Shown piece by piece: positions 39,515 to 51,414 of a stretch of DNA of 64,000 bases. The position numbers were made by a program, and so were the translations under genes. Every line of letters begins with the position of its first letter. Within the stretch, counting starts at the first letter, position 1. The notes under the pieces were generated by a model that was not told the origin of the DNA, ran no database searches, and saw nothing but the letters and a program-made list of their open reading frames with translations. The DNA is from Paragorgia papillata. Its lineage: Eukaryota; Cnidaria; Anthozoa; Scleralcyonacea; Coralliidae. The DNA is taken from contig JAWNZC010000087.1 of NCBI GenBank assembly GCA_035771165.1, positions 5,961,501-6,025,500 on the forward strand. The letters run 5' to 3'.

Positions 39515-42500
39515 GCTACTTTGCTACTCTTCATGTAATCAATTGCACTCTTTACTTTCTCAAAGGAGATATCTCCCTTTGGTTTAACATTGCTTGTTGC
39601 TGTACCCAGCACGGCTCTGGAAGCGTTCTCTTCATAAAGCAAAGTTAAGAAATACTCCTAGCATATCGCTTTTACAGACGAAATTTCTATTTGCAGCTTC
39701 TCATCCATTCAGTGGACAAATGGTGACGCTGCCTTACTATTTTTGGCTGTCCTTTTTAGTTTGTTTTTTTGTCCTTTTTTAATAGTTTTTGCTATCTAGT
39801 AGATAGGCTCCAGAACTAAATATGGTTCTATAATCCTTTATATATAAAGTCGTATCTCGCTCTTTCCTTAGCTTGCCTTACAGTAAGGGTTTTGCCTGAT
39901 TCGAATTTCCCCTTGTCGGGGCCAATAGTTATAGCTCGATTGCTAGGTTCTATTTTTACTTCCCCCCCCTACAATTTCATTATCTACAGGCTATTCGTCC
40001 CTGCTAGTTTTCTTTCTTTACTCTGTGTCCTTTGCAAACTCTTTTTGCTGCATTCACCATAATGGTTTTCAAACGGTGTCATTTGGTCAAAGAAATTCCA
40101 CCTTTACTTAAGATCACAATCTACTGCAAAACCTTTTGTCGCAGCTCCTCAGCTCTAACACCTCTCAACTTACTATATTGGGTCTTAGTTATTCTCAGTT
40201 CGGCACATAATTATGTCTTTTCGTTTTACTTTGCATTCAAGATTACCAACAATGGCTTGAGTTGGTTGCGACTGTTTTCGAGGTATGACTTCCTCATTAT
40301 TAATGTACCTCCACTGCCATTTCCACACTTTAGTCCTGCCAATTTGCGTTAGTCGTCCTTCACTTCTGCAGGTGTATCGCCGTCAGCTTCCTAGCATGCT
40401 TCCTCAAGAATTGATGATAATCAAGCATTTATCCGTTTTGAATACACATCTCTAATAAGTGAAGTACTCTTCAAAGATACGTTTTATCAACTATTTGTCA
40501 TATACATTTATGTCCCCTAAAATATTAGCACGCACACTAATTCCACTAAAGCTATCGTTTGTCTATTTTGTTTCTTGCATATCCAAAATTCAGTCAAATT
40601 TGCCATTCCCAGTATTTCCAATATGAACATTTAGTGATGTCTAACAACAGTGTACATCGAGAAACATTGCATACAGCTGACATGTAGCAATTGTTTATAA
40701 ATTTAGCTGCTCTCAGCTATTTGAATCTGTTCACCAGCGGTCTGAAGTTTATCAACTTTATCTCGTTCAAAAATATTTTTAAAAATTATTTTGATTATTA
40801 TGGTTTATTGTTTACTATTCGTTTAATTATTATCATAGTTTAATGATTCAATTTTAATTTGTTATTTAAGCCGTGTTGCTCTCGTGTCAGTTCAGGATTT
40901 CAAATTTTTGTGTTAACGCTCACCACGTACGTAGTAATGGATGGAAGCCAATTCACGCTGTGAATGCCACTAATCGTAAGTAAAATGTGGAAGGCAACTC
41001 TTAATTTATTGGCGCGCGCATTATTCCCAAACCAAAGCTTCAGTTATTCTGGTACTGCAAATCTTGCGTTATAAAGCAAACAAAATCTGAAGAAACAAAA
41101 TCTAATGATTTCAGAGCAAATGTTGAATTGTGTTACAACATCAAAATAACACCTTGCCTTAAAAGTGCTATTTTCCACACAAAATTCATAAAACCACTTG
41201 CAAAATTGGTGATTTTTAAACTTAAATAGACGAAGAGCAGATACTTTTAAAGTAAAACTTCTAGCCATTCCATCACATAAAAGTTCGACGTTAATATGTG
41301 TTCGATTGGTTACTGATCGTGCTTATAGAATGTGGAGTCAGCTAAATTGTGACCTCGCAATAATTATAAGGATGTACAGACCAAGCTATACGGGTAGAGT
41401 CTTATAGGTGCATCGTTAAAAATATTTTTTTCCAGATTTGTGAGATTAATTGTTTAAGATTTAAAAAGGCAATGAAACTGAAACGCATTATGTTTTAAAG
41501 AATTCTTATTTAAATATTATGTTGCTATGGAAGCTGCAGTTGCTTAGCCATATCTAGATTGGGCTTTTTTGGTCTTCTGGGGTTGAGGGGGGTGGGGGGC
41601 GGAAAGTGCTCGCGGTTAATATCTCAAAAAGTATTTATGTTATTGAAGTGAAACTTGGTATGCTAATCGAACATTCATTTTAATTTTTATTTTTATCACC
41701 CCAGATGTTACGTACCTATGACGTCATTGGAGACGTCATACCTAAAAATACAACAAAGTGAAATACAGCCAAATAATAGACAAGAAAAAAACTCACAAAT
41801 CAAATTTACTAAAGTTACAGACAGTAGAAAGAAAATAAAACTATAAATCTTAAAAATTTAACAAGAATTTTATTTATTTTTTGGTTTATGGCCGTTGAGT
41901 TAGTTGTTGTGATAATAGGTAAATGTTATATTCGTTAATCAAACTTTGTTGTTGTATTTTCTATCTTTATACATTATCTGAAATATCCCATGAGCATCCG
42001 TAACTTTAAAACCAATTTTTTTGTAAAAATTAAATTAATGACGTCACTGTATGACGTCATTGGGTCACTTTGGATATCGTCATATTGGATTTTGACGTCA
42101 TTAGATGAACTTAAACAACACAATATTTGTAGAATTATATTAAAAATACTAAAGTTAAGCAAATACTCCCAAAAAAGCCAAAAAAACTGAATTAAACCAG
42201 AATTTCGAAATTTTTTCCACAAACGTCATCAACAACTTGGCTGCTATGGCAACACTAATCAGTGAAAACATTTTTTTACATAAGGAAGTGTCCCGCAACA
42301 TTAGGTATGAAAAGTCACAAAATTTCATGCATTTATTTTAAATACTCAAAATGTTACCAAGTTTTAAATTCGCGAAATAGTTGTCCACAGTAGCACTGAT
42401 AGCAATATAAAAACAATTTTCTTCTTCCAAGAATCTATTTTTCTTGATGCAGCATAATGAAAAAACGGCTCTTTTCCTTTTACACGGTACCGGACAAATA

Positions 42501-43532
42501 TTTATCTGGCACAAATCGCAATTCGCCCGCTTTCGCAGGTGGACGAAAATTCGACCGGATCCACAGGGAGCAGAGGAGTCAAATATGAGTTACATTTACT
42601 GAACGTCTTAGCTTTGTCTTACCATAGCCTATAGTATAGTGGGCTCGCATTGCCCGAACGTCTGCGAAGCTTCCTTCGGAAACGATATGCCCCGATAGGA
42701 AACCGAATATAAATAGAGAAAGGGAGGAAACTTAACGTTCAATCGTTCGATATGCACCGCATCACCTGGTGACGGAAGTGCACAAATATAGGAAGCGAAT
42801 GCGTAATGACCTCACTAGACCAGTTGTCCGTTAGAAATTTCAAGGAGATTTCAAAACTTAAATATGTCGAACAAAGAAAAACTTGTTTTTGTTTCTAAAT
42901 GGTAAGATCTTTGAATATTAAGTGCATTCATACGTGCGTGAAAACATATTTCGATGATCTGATAATATAAATGCTTGGTCCAAAGTAGAATTTTGATTAA
43001 ATTTTATGCGTGTAAATATGAATCGGTCATTTGATGCAAAACCAGGGTATTCTGTTATTCAAGCTATAATTTTGTTCATGTTTTCAGTTCGATCTCGTGT
43101 GTCAACTCCTTTGTGTGAAGCTTATTTGAAACACTGAAGTGTGACGTTTGACACAGTCTAAGAAAAAAATACGAATCTCGCCTTCTGTGATCGTCGATAT
43201 TCCCTTCTATTTCAGCCAGGTTTGCTGTATGAAAATTTAAGAATTGAGATCTCGTGAAAAGACCGCTGATTTAGTTATAAGTGGAAAGGACAATATTTTC
43301 TTAAAATAACTTGGGGAAACCACTTTCTGTCATGCTAATATCAACAAATACTTCACTTCCGTCAGCAGATGTTGGGGTGCACATCGTACGAAAACAATCT
43401 GTACATTTTGGATTATCCTAAATCTATAATGATCCTACCACCAAGCGGAGAACCTTGGTTCTCAGCCTCCAAGCACTGAATCTCTCTCTACCGCTGGTAT
43501 CGGCCATAGCCTACCTGACGCACTACTCAAAC
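39515..43532. other. No gene recognised; AT-rich with a CRE-like cluster
   Basis: About 4 kb without a supportable gene. TGACGTCA-type sites cluster at about 41718-41738, 42040-42061 and 42093-42103. A G-rich run lies at 41581-41600. Open frames up to 106 codons (for example 40032-40352) show no motif. Confidence 0.5.
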
Positions 43533-44460
43533 TTGCCACCAATCCCAGACTAGAGCTAAGCACAAAGAACACTGAGCAATGACGTAATAAAGCAATGGTC
43601 ATACAGGGAGCCCATCCCAGGCTAGAGCTTGCAGAAACTAGTAGCGCACTAAAGCAAAAACTCATACTGGGCGCTAATCCCAGGCTAGAGCTAGCACAAA
43701 CTAGTGACGCAATAACGCAAAAATTCATACTGGGCGGAGAGGGCGCCAATCACCGGGTAGAGCTAAGCACAACGAACACAGAGCAATGACGTAAAAAGCA
43801 ATGCTCATACTGGGGCCAATCCCAGGCTAGAGCTAGCACAAAATAGTGACGCAATAAAGCAAAAAAACAACAACTTATACTGGGCGCCAATCCCAGGCTA
43901 GAGCTAAGGACAACGAACACAGAGCAATGACGTAAAACGCAATGCTCATCTTGGGCGCCAATCCTAGGATAGAGTTACACAAAATTGTGACGTAATAAAG
44001 GAAAAATCTCATACTGGGCATCAATCCCGGGCTATAGCTAAGCACAACGAACACAGATAAATGAATAAAAAGCAGTGCTCATCCTAGGCGCCAATCCCAG
44101 GCTAGAGCTAGCACAAAATAGTGACGCAATAAAGCAAAAACTCATACTGGGCTCCAATCCCAGGCTAGAGTTAAGCACAATGAACACAGGGCAATGAGGT
44201 AAAAAGCAATGCTCATACTGGGCGCCAATCCCAAGCTAGAGCTAGCGCAAGATAGTGACGCAATTAAGCAAAAACTCATACTGGGCACCAATCCCAGGCT
44301 ACAGCTAGAACAATAGATAGTGGCGCAATAAGGCAACATAACTCATACTGTACGCCAATCCCAGGCAAGAGCTAAGTAACAAAGAACGCTGAGTAATGAC
44401 GTAAAAATACTCCTACTGTAAGACTAGCACCGGGCTAATAACGCAATAAAACATTAGTTA
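43533..44460. repeat. Bipartite tandem repeat, alternating half-units of about 63-70 bp
   Basis: Two related half-units alternate. Both contain CATACTGGGCGCCAATCCCA then GGCTAGAGCTA. One ends in GCACAACGAACACAGAGCAA and TGACGTAAAAA; the other ends in GCACAAAATAGTGACGCAAT and AAAGCAAAAA. About seven higher-order units span the array with rising decay at both edges. Open frames here are by-products of the repeat. Confidence 0.87.
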
Positions 44461-44614
44461 TACTGGCAGAGCTACAGAGAGCTATTATCATACAGAGCGA
44501 GGCATCTTGTGAATCAGGTAAGCAAGCCACTTTTTGTTACTTTTTTTGTATGTGCCGATATATCCTAAAAGTAACACAACTGTTAAATATTAACTCCGTC
44601 TGTGCGCAACTTGA

Positions 44615-45600
44615 TTATATCCGACCATTCGCGATCAGGGTAACAGTCTGGTCTAGCAACTGCGGCGGAGTACGAATATACAACTGATATGCGTTGCTTT
44701 CCCAGCGCCCGAGTGTTTTGATAAGATGGTCCGAAATTCCGAGGCCTGCAGCCGTCGTGGCTGCACCAATCCGGAGACTGTGTCCCGAAAAGTTACCTTT
44801 GAGACCTGCCTGCGTTACTGTAGACTTTAACCATGATGTGAACATTGAGCGGGATAGAGGTGACTTGTTTTTCCACATAAACAATGGACCGGGTTCTCTT
44901 CCGCGTAGATGGAGGAATTGAGTCACGGCATGCACGGCACAAACTTCCGCACCAGTGGCGCTTAGGCGAAGAGTAAACCCTTTCCAAGAAGGATCGGTTT
45001 TGGACGATTTGATCTTTGCCAAGAGGAATGTTGGCCTAGCGTGGTTGTCGACGGACACGTCATTAAAGCACAGATGCGAGTAGCAGGAACGGTGAACTCG
45101 CCACAAGGTAACATACCGAAGAACCCGAAACAACTGGCCGACCAGAAAAGCACGTCGTCGAGGCTTCTCAAGCACAGATGGTTTCGTAGACCTCGTAGCA
45201 CCTCAATTGTCACTGGTTGGCGCTCGCGGGTGGGGTTGTTTCAAAGACGCTTGATGCCACGGATCACCCTTTCCAGGCGTGGTAGATCCTCGAGAGGATT
45301 TGGGTATCCTTGTTCGATGTGAAGAGAGCGGACGCCTGCCATGTATACTTTAACCGTGTTTGCGCAAAGTGACTGAGTCAAATGAGTGGCAAACATCATT
45401 AATGTCCATTTTGATTCCGGGTACGGCAGCCCTAATGGCGAAAGTTGGTGATATTGGAAGCAAAAATGAATGAAACCGCGTTGTGCTGTGTCGTATGGGC
45501 GGCGTGTGTTACTTTGCGATGCCTTGGTACATGAAGTTCAATGTTTGCTCTCGGAGATGGGAGAGGTCAATCTGTTCAGGATTTCTTGGGGTATGCTGAC
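44615..45600 (-). pseudogene. Tyrosine recombinase (DIRS/Crypton-like), frameshifted
   Basis: The C-terminal 186 residues are open (45175-44615). The catalytic block is GHSLRIGAATTAAGLGISDH then LIKTLGRWESNAYQLYIR: His-x-x-Arg, Trp and the tyrosine at YQLY. Upstream, in other frames, come LERVIRGIKR, ANTVKVYMAGVRSLHIEQGY and KWTLMMFATHL, the core-binding domain, up to about 45600. At least two frameshifts separate the parts. This enzyme type integrates DIRS-like retroelements or Cryptons. A DIRS-like RT remnant lies at 60611, but I cannot show they are one element. Confidence 0.8.
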
Positions 45601-45806
45601 TGGAGTCATCGATGCTGTTGGCACCAGCCTGAAGAATTCCTGAAGCGGAAGCGAGATAAACTGCTCGCAGCCCGAAATTTCTTCTAAACCAGGAAATTAC
45701 GGTCTGCTGAACTGCGACGCTAATCGTGTCCCGTGAAGTAGTTGAGACTACATAATTATGCAGGTCATGTGACTCCTGTAACCCTTGATCTACGGCCCCG
45801 CGGAAT

Positions 45807-48800
45807 ATGCAAATGGCGGACAGTGCTTCATGTTCCAGCTCAAGCGAAGTAAACTATTCTTGTATTCTGTGTTACCGTATAATCGAAAAAGCGCACGAAA
45901 GGTATTTGGTGTTGGGTAAGTCGAAGTTTGACGTGAAAGAGGCTCTTCGACAGTTGCCGTTCGTTATTTTAGAATCGTCACCGTACATCTGTAGACAGTG
46001 TTGCGATAAACTACGCAAGAGATCAAGCCTTCTCTTTCAAGAAAAGAACATTGTGAACGAACTTATCGCGATGTACGAAAGAGGAAGACTTAAAAGACGC
46101 CAATATTCTACAGTAGAGGGACCAAGTATCAAACGGCCGTATACCTTAAGCGAAGATTTCCCGACTACATCACAGCGAGAAACTCACACAGGAGAGACAT
46201 TTTTCCGAGTTGATTCACCACCGCCATCATTTCAATCATCAGCTCCACTATCACGTTCGACGCCCATAAAAGATCAATAATCGTCTAGTAAAACATCCGT
46301 AAATGTGAAAGTGACATGGCCAAGTAAGACCATTCAGAAAGAATTGCATCCAGAGTTGGAATCGTTGGGGAAGATGATTGTTCGTGGCACATATGGACAG
46401 ATAGGAAATGCAGCATGGAACAGCCGACTCATTAGGAAGCATCTTGTTGTTAACGTTTTGAGAGACATTGATAAAGAGTGTACTGGTCTCTGCTCCAAGA
46501 AAAAGCAGAGTTGTCTTCGGTCGCCTGCAAAAGAGAAAATGCTGAATATTTCGTTTGAGAAGCAGAAAGAAGAGTTAAAAGAAAGAGCACCATTGTTGTT
46601 CTCCATATTGGTTGCTGCTGGAACCAATAGAACCAAAAGAGATGAAAAGGCATGGATTCCTGCCATCGGGATGGCTTCGTCAATATTACTACGAAACCGA
46701 TCACCCTACATGAACGCCATTCAGCTAATGTTAGGTATATTCCTATACCACTCTAACTGGGCGGTAAGTTAATCACTTGTATATAACAATCATTCTTTAT
46801 GTCCATTTACTCTATAAAGATATATGCAGTCTTTCCAGTGCGTAATTATTTTCTTTATTATTTAATAGCCAATAATGTCGCGATTAGCTCCACTGAGATT
46901 GGTTACATCTCCCAACCATCTTTATAAGAAGCTGGAAGAGTTTGGTAGAGATCATGATGCCAGCATTCAACAAATGGTTGATAATGATGCTAAATGGTTA
47001 GCCAATCAAAAGGAAGATCATTCAACCAACACAGGTGCATTAGCAAGTGGTCTAGAACCATCTGTGGGATTCAAGCTTACTGCCGACAATGTGGATTACC
47101 ACCAGAATGTCCATTTCATGACAGAGGAACATAAAAACATTGATAAACACTATGTCTCTGTTAATGTTACAACCAATAGAGTTTCTGCAAATCACTTGAG
47201 TTCTCAATGTCGAGCCGATGGCATCATTTAAATGGAAAATGGAAAATGTATCCCTAATCATTTGGAACAGAAGGCACAGCGAGAAAATTACACAAGCCTG
47301 GTCCAGTGTGTACTTGTAGAAAATGTTCCATGTCTTGATTTTGGCAAGGATGTTGTGGAAAAGCACATACCACACAAGAACAGCAAAGAGACTTCAGAGC
47401 CATCAGAATCAGTAAGTTATTAATTTAACATTAATATGCTATGACCATCTCTTTTAATGTTTTTCCTAAAAGGGGTTCAGTAGAAAATAATTTTTTTCGC
47501 ACCAATTTTAATTATTTTTGATAGTTTTATTGAATGATAATAGCTAATCAGATTTTACAACATCTCACACCTGCTAGCTGGAGCCCTTTGATTTCTTTAT
47601 GTGATGACATAGAAGAACAAAGGAATGCAAGCAATGAGAGTGATAGTTTGGGCTTGTGGGTATCACCTTGATATTATCAGTATCTTGTAGCATCAGGATA
47701 TTATATTGGGAAATGTTTATTTCCACAAAAATCCATAAACTTAAGCAGATTAAAAATGAAATTAGGGTGAGTGACTGGTCCCACCTCTGATAAAGATTTA
47801 TGCCATAAGAAACAATGGCAATGGTAGGAGTTTTCCTTATTAATTCATTAATGGGCAAAGGCAGACTTTAAAATTCTATTCTGGCTAATGCCAGACGATT
47901 TTACTCACCAAAGTGATGAGCCCTGACGCCAGTGGAGTAACTCCTATAGGCACCCCCTAGGGGCTTTGTCCCCTGGACCCCCTACCAGGGACCTTGCCCC
48001 TGGGCCCTACCATGGGGCCTAAAGTGCTCCCTGGGTCCCTGCCTTAGGGGGACCTTTTCAGTTTGGGCCAGATATTCTACACTCCATATTTTCCCTCACC
48101 TAAAATCCCTAGAACATGCTGTTACGATGAATGACCATTGTGAAGTACAGTATTTTAATTATAAGTTATATTATTTTGTGGTGTAGACATTTTTTGGAGT
48201 CATCTATGAAAGCGAAAACGATGCAAATGGGATAAATAGAATGATGGGGAAGAATTGAAGTATGCAAGTCAGGCAATAGTTGGGGACCAGCTTAAGGTGG
48301 AACGTGCTGTTAATGCACATATGACCTTGTGTAATGGGTTCACACCTGAGGAACAACTAGAAGGCTTACACTTTGAAATTGCTGACTGGCATGCTGGGAA
48401 CAAACCCATTGGGGTCAGTAAACATTTGAGATTAATCCTTTCCCTACTACGCCGCCCTGTACCGCCCGCAGAAAAAAACGCCGCCATTTTCCTATGCCGC
48501 CCCTCCCCTACACAGACTGTTTTTGTCTAATATTGTTGTAGAAAAAATTACCAAAATCATTAGAGTGACTTTTCCGGACTTAGCATGGATAGGTGGCTAA
48601 GTTACTGTAACCTTTCTATATCTTTTATATATTGCCCTATCTCTCTCTTTCTTATATAATTATATATAATTTTCCTTTATGCAATTATAGGTAGCATTTT
48701 CACATTTATACAGTGCAGCTTCAGCAGGAGATAAGTGTACTTTGTACAGTGATCGAAACCTTATTAACCGTCGCAATGTTAAAAGCGACGTTGGCTCTGC

Positions 48801-49650
48801 GGAAAATGCAGCCAGGCGCTTCTTTTTGCTGGAAGTTGAATCAAGGATTGTTGCAGCAGCAATGACTGAGCTTGGAATGGATGAGTTTGATACAACCCCA
48901 GATAATGCTCCAGAACAAGACAACTGGACAACGAAGCAAAAGAAAGATTATATTCACATGCTGTCATCCACAATTGTTGACCGATACATTCTGGACGGGA
49001 AAAAGCACAAGAAAATTACTGCGGCAGTGGACCAATTGGAAGAGAAGCAGTTGCAAAAGCTTAAAGATAAGACAGCAGATGGCAGGTATAAATGTCGCTT
49101 CCCAGGGTGTGAGAAGACCTTCAGCTCTGATGGAAAATGGCGGCAGTCCCATGAGCAGTCCCACGATCCTCCAGTCTGCATCGAAGAACAACCTATGCTG
49201 GTGGAGATTTACAGTGGCGAAGTTGTAGCTGATGATATGTACAACTACCTGAGGGCTTTACGGGACTATGGTATGGTTATTGTAAACTTCTTTGATGCAA
49301 TTTCAGAGGGTGATGGTGCAAGAGTAATACGAAATGGGAAATTCCTCCTCTACTTCCAGCATGATAAAGGGAGCCATAAATACGCCCTAGAAGGTCTTTA
49401 CCTGATGTTTCAGGTTTATGCCCTTCTAAGCCCCAAAGCAGCCCACCACATAGTTTGGAATAGATTCCCCAAGAGAAAGCATTCCCTTGGCGTGAATATT
49501 CCCCTGGATCTTGCCCTTGAGTTTCTGAACAGGATTTTTAAAGGTACAGTGAAGAAGCTTGGCCCTAATGCCAAACCAAGATCCATTGATAGAATTTGTC
49601 ATGCCATGGGTGTTACAAAACAATTAACAGAGAACTTTGATAGTTCCCTG
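45807..49650 (+). pseudogene. DUF6589-like multi-exon gene, left part, broken
   Basis: Exons read 45807-46763, 46869-47411, 48187-48413 and 48691-49650; all junctions are phase 0 and have consensus donors except GTCAGT at 48414. The N-terminus has CILCYRI...CRQCCDKL, a zinc-binding pair. Exon 2 holds SVGFKLTADNVDYHQNVHFM and KDVVEKHIP, resembling DUF6589 proteins found in cnidarians and sponges. Exon 4 has a C2H2 finger (YKCRFPGCEKTFSSDGKW, then HEQSH). Breaks are TAA at 46278-46280, TAA at 47229-47231, a frameshift at about 48250, and the Polinton-like insertion at 49651. DUF6589 is from memory; function is unknown, possibly mobile. Confidence 0.68.
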
Positions 49651-50153
49651 AGTAGATAACCCCCCCCCCCCCCCCATATAGCGTATCAAAGGGATGCCGC
49701 CTCATTAATATTCAGCGTGACTCACGCACCGTGACTCACGCATGACTCACGCCTGTGACATGATTGGGCAAGATTGGATTATATTTTTTAGGATCTAGAT
49801 ATTCAAACAGAGTAAGTCATCCTAGAATTATTGCTAACTAAACCATTGTTTATAAGCGAGTAAATCGTAGGAAGATAGAATGAAGAATCACTTTAAGAAG
49901 TCATGAAAAGAACGATTTTAAATGTCGAAATATAAAGGCAAAGCGATTTATTACTTTGAAAGCGTTGCTACGCTTTCTGTTACTAAGTGTGATATTTGCA
50001 TATTTATCCTGAGTGCACATGCAGGAGACAAAAGAGAAACTCATTAGGGTCATTAAGGAGATTAAGCGCTTGGGCAAGTCTAGTCAAGAGAGTCATTAGC
50101 AACACGCGTACATGTAATACAGAATTTAAAATATTTTATTGAGAAATATATCT

Positions 50154-50832
50154 TTACACAAAAAACTCTTGATTATTTAGTGATCTATCGGTAACACTAG
50201 CATATGGGCATACAGTACATCTTATAATCCGAAGGCATGGATCATGAGCCTTGAATTCTGTACCACAAACATTACATATCAGATTTCGATTAACGCATTT
50301 GTTAAAATATTTCCACAAACACTTAGGACACTCAATTACATGTGTAAAATTAACAGGATTCTGACAACGTTCGCAATCAACAGGTTCGTCAATTATAGAA
50401 TTTTCTGATTCTATTTCGGTGTAGTCCTTATCGTTTTCTGAATCTTCTTCGCAGGAAGTTTCTTCGTTTTCGCTCTCTGATTCTGTTTCTTCTTCTTCTG
50501 CCTGCGCCAACATTGTTAGCACTCGAACATTTTCGATAAGGTTTTTGTCAATGTTAATGTCGGCGAGTCCTTTTACAAATACGTTTAAACCAGCTGGTTC
50601 GGGAATTCCTGAGAAGTAAGGTGATACACAGTATTCTACCAATTCGGCTATTTTTGTGTTTGGTATAGTTCTTCCTTGATACACAATTTTCTCCTTTGGG
50701 ATTCCATGTTAAGTTGACATAGGAGGCGAGTAAACTATTCAACAAAGAGGACGCGTTCGCTTCATCGACTCCGTAGTCAAAATGTGACAGTATTTCTTTA
50801 ACACGAAAATCGTCATGTAACCTTTCTCCCAT
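50154..50832 (-). pseudogene. Conserved Polinton-like protein with zinc ribbon, left copy (frameshifted)
   Basis: This is the counterpart of 54202-54876. One extra A in a GGAGAAAA run near 50690 splits the frame into 50832-50700 and 50684-50154. The remaining sequence keeps IPNTKIAELVEYCVSPYF, PAGLNVFVKGLADINID, an acidic stretch and the cysteine-rich end. Otherwise it differs from the right copy by very little (one extra Glu codon). Confidence 0.85.
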
Positions 50833-50877
50833 AGTGTTCAGGGTTCGAATGATGGTCTTTAAAAAATATCGTTGTTT

Positions 50878-51195
50878 TTATATTAGTTCTGCGAGTCCTT
50901 CTAAAACTGGACCAAGTAGGACATCAAGAAATCCTTCACCTTTTTGAACCAGTATCTCTTTTTTTCTCATAAAACTACTTCGGGGACTAGCCAAAGTTGA
51001 TATGTCGTCGCTATAAGGCCTAACGACTTCAAGCAAAGCAGGTGATAATTGATATTGCGTTGACCAAAAGTTCAACATACAATCACAAATGCATCTAATT
51101 TGCTCAGGGCTAGCAGTCTCCAACAAACCTCGCTGTTGAATAGGTTCACTTGTACATAAAAGTTCAAGAAACGGTTTGTGCTTTTTGATCAACAT
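50878..51195 (-). CDS. Small GEGFL-tail protein, left copy
   Basis: 105 residues, identical in translation to 53839-54156. The C-terminal KGEGFLDVLLGPVLEGLAEL is hydrophobic and matches the end of the protein at 5924-6253 in the first Polinton, which also shares the preceding ICDCMLNFW / IRQCLLNVW segment. It is the only small protein kept in both elements, so it is probably important to the family. Function unknown; membrane or virion association is possible. Confidence 0.78.
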   Translation of the reverse strand: MLIKKHKPFLELLCTSEPIQQRGLLETASPEQIRCICDCMLNFWSTQYQLSPALLEVVRPYSDDISTLASPRSSFMRKKEILVQKGEGFLDVLLGPVLEGLAELI

Positions 51196-51255
51196 CTCTA
51201 TTTGACAGTCAGTGTCTAAATGAGGAAAACGCTACCAAAACACATATTTTAAGAG

Positions 51256-51331
51256 GGGGGAGGAGGAGGAGAAGGAGGAGGAGGAGAAAGAGGAGGAGGA
51301 GGAGAAAGAGGAGGAGGAGGAGGAGGAGGAG
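51256..51331. repeat. GGAGG/CTCCT purine tract, left arm
   Basis: GGAGGAGGAGAAAGAGG-type repeat between the ATPase 3' end and the 105-residue gene. The inverse copy lies at 53701-53779, and a third tract is at the centre (52828-52906). Confidence 0.88.
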
Positions 51332-51414
51332 CAAATAGACACACACACATACAAATGCATTTAGCTTAAAATATTTATTTCGGTTTTCGCTCAAACATAT
51401 ACATATCAAAAGTT

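Noticed and set aside
43462..44339. ORFs rich in SLGLAPSMSF repeats
   Set aside because: They translate the bipartite tandem repeat and have no start or splice context.
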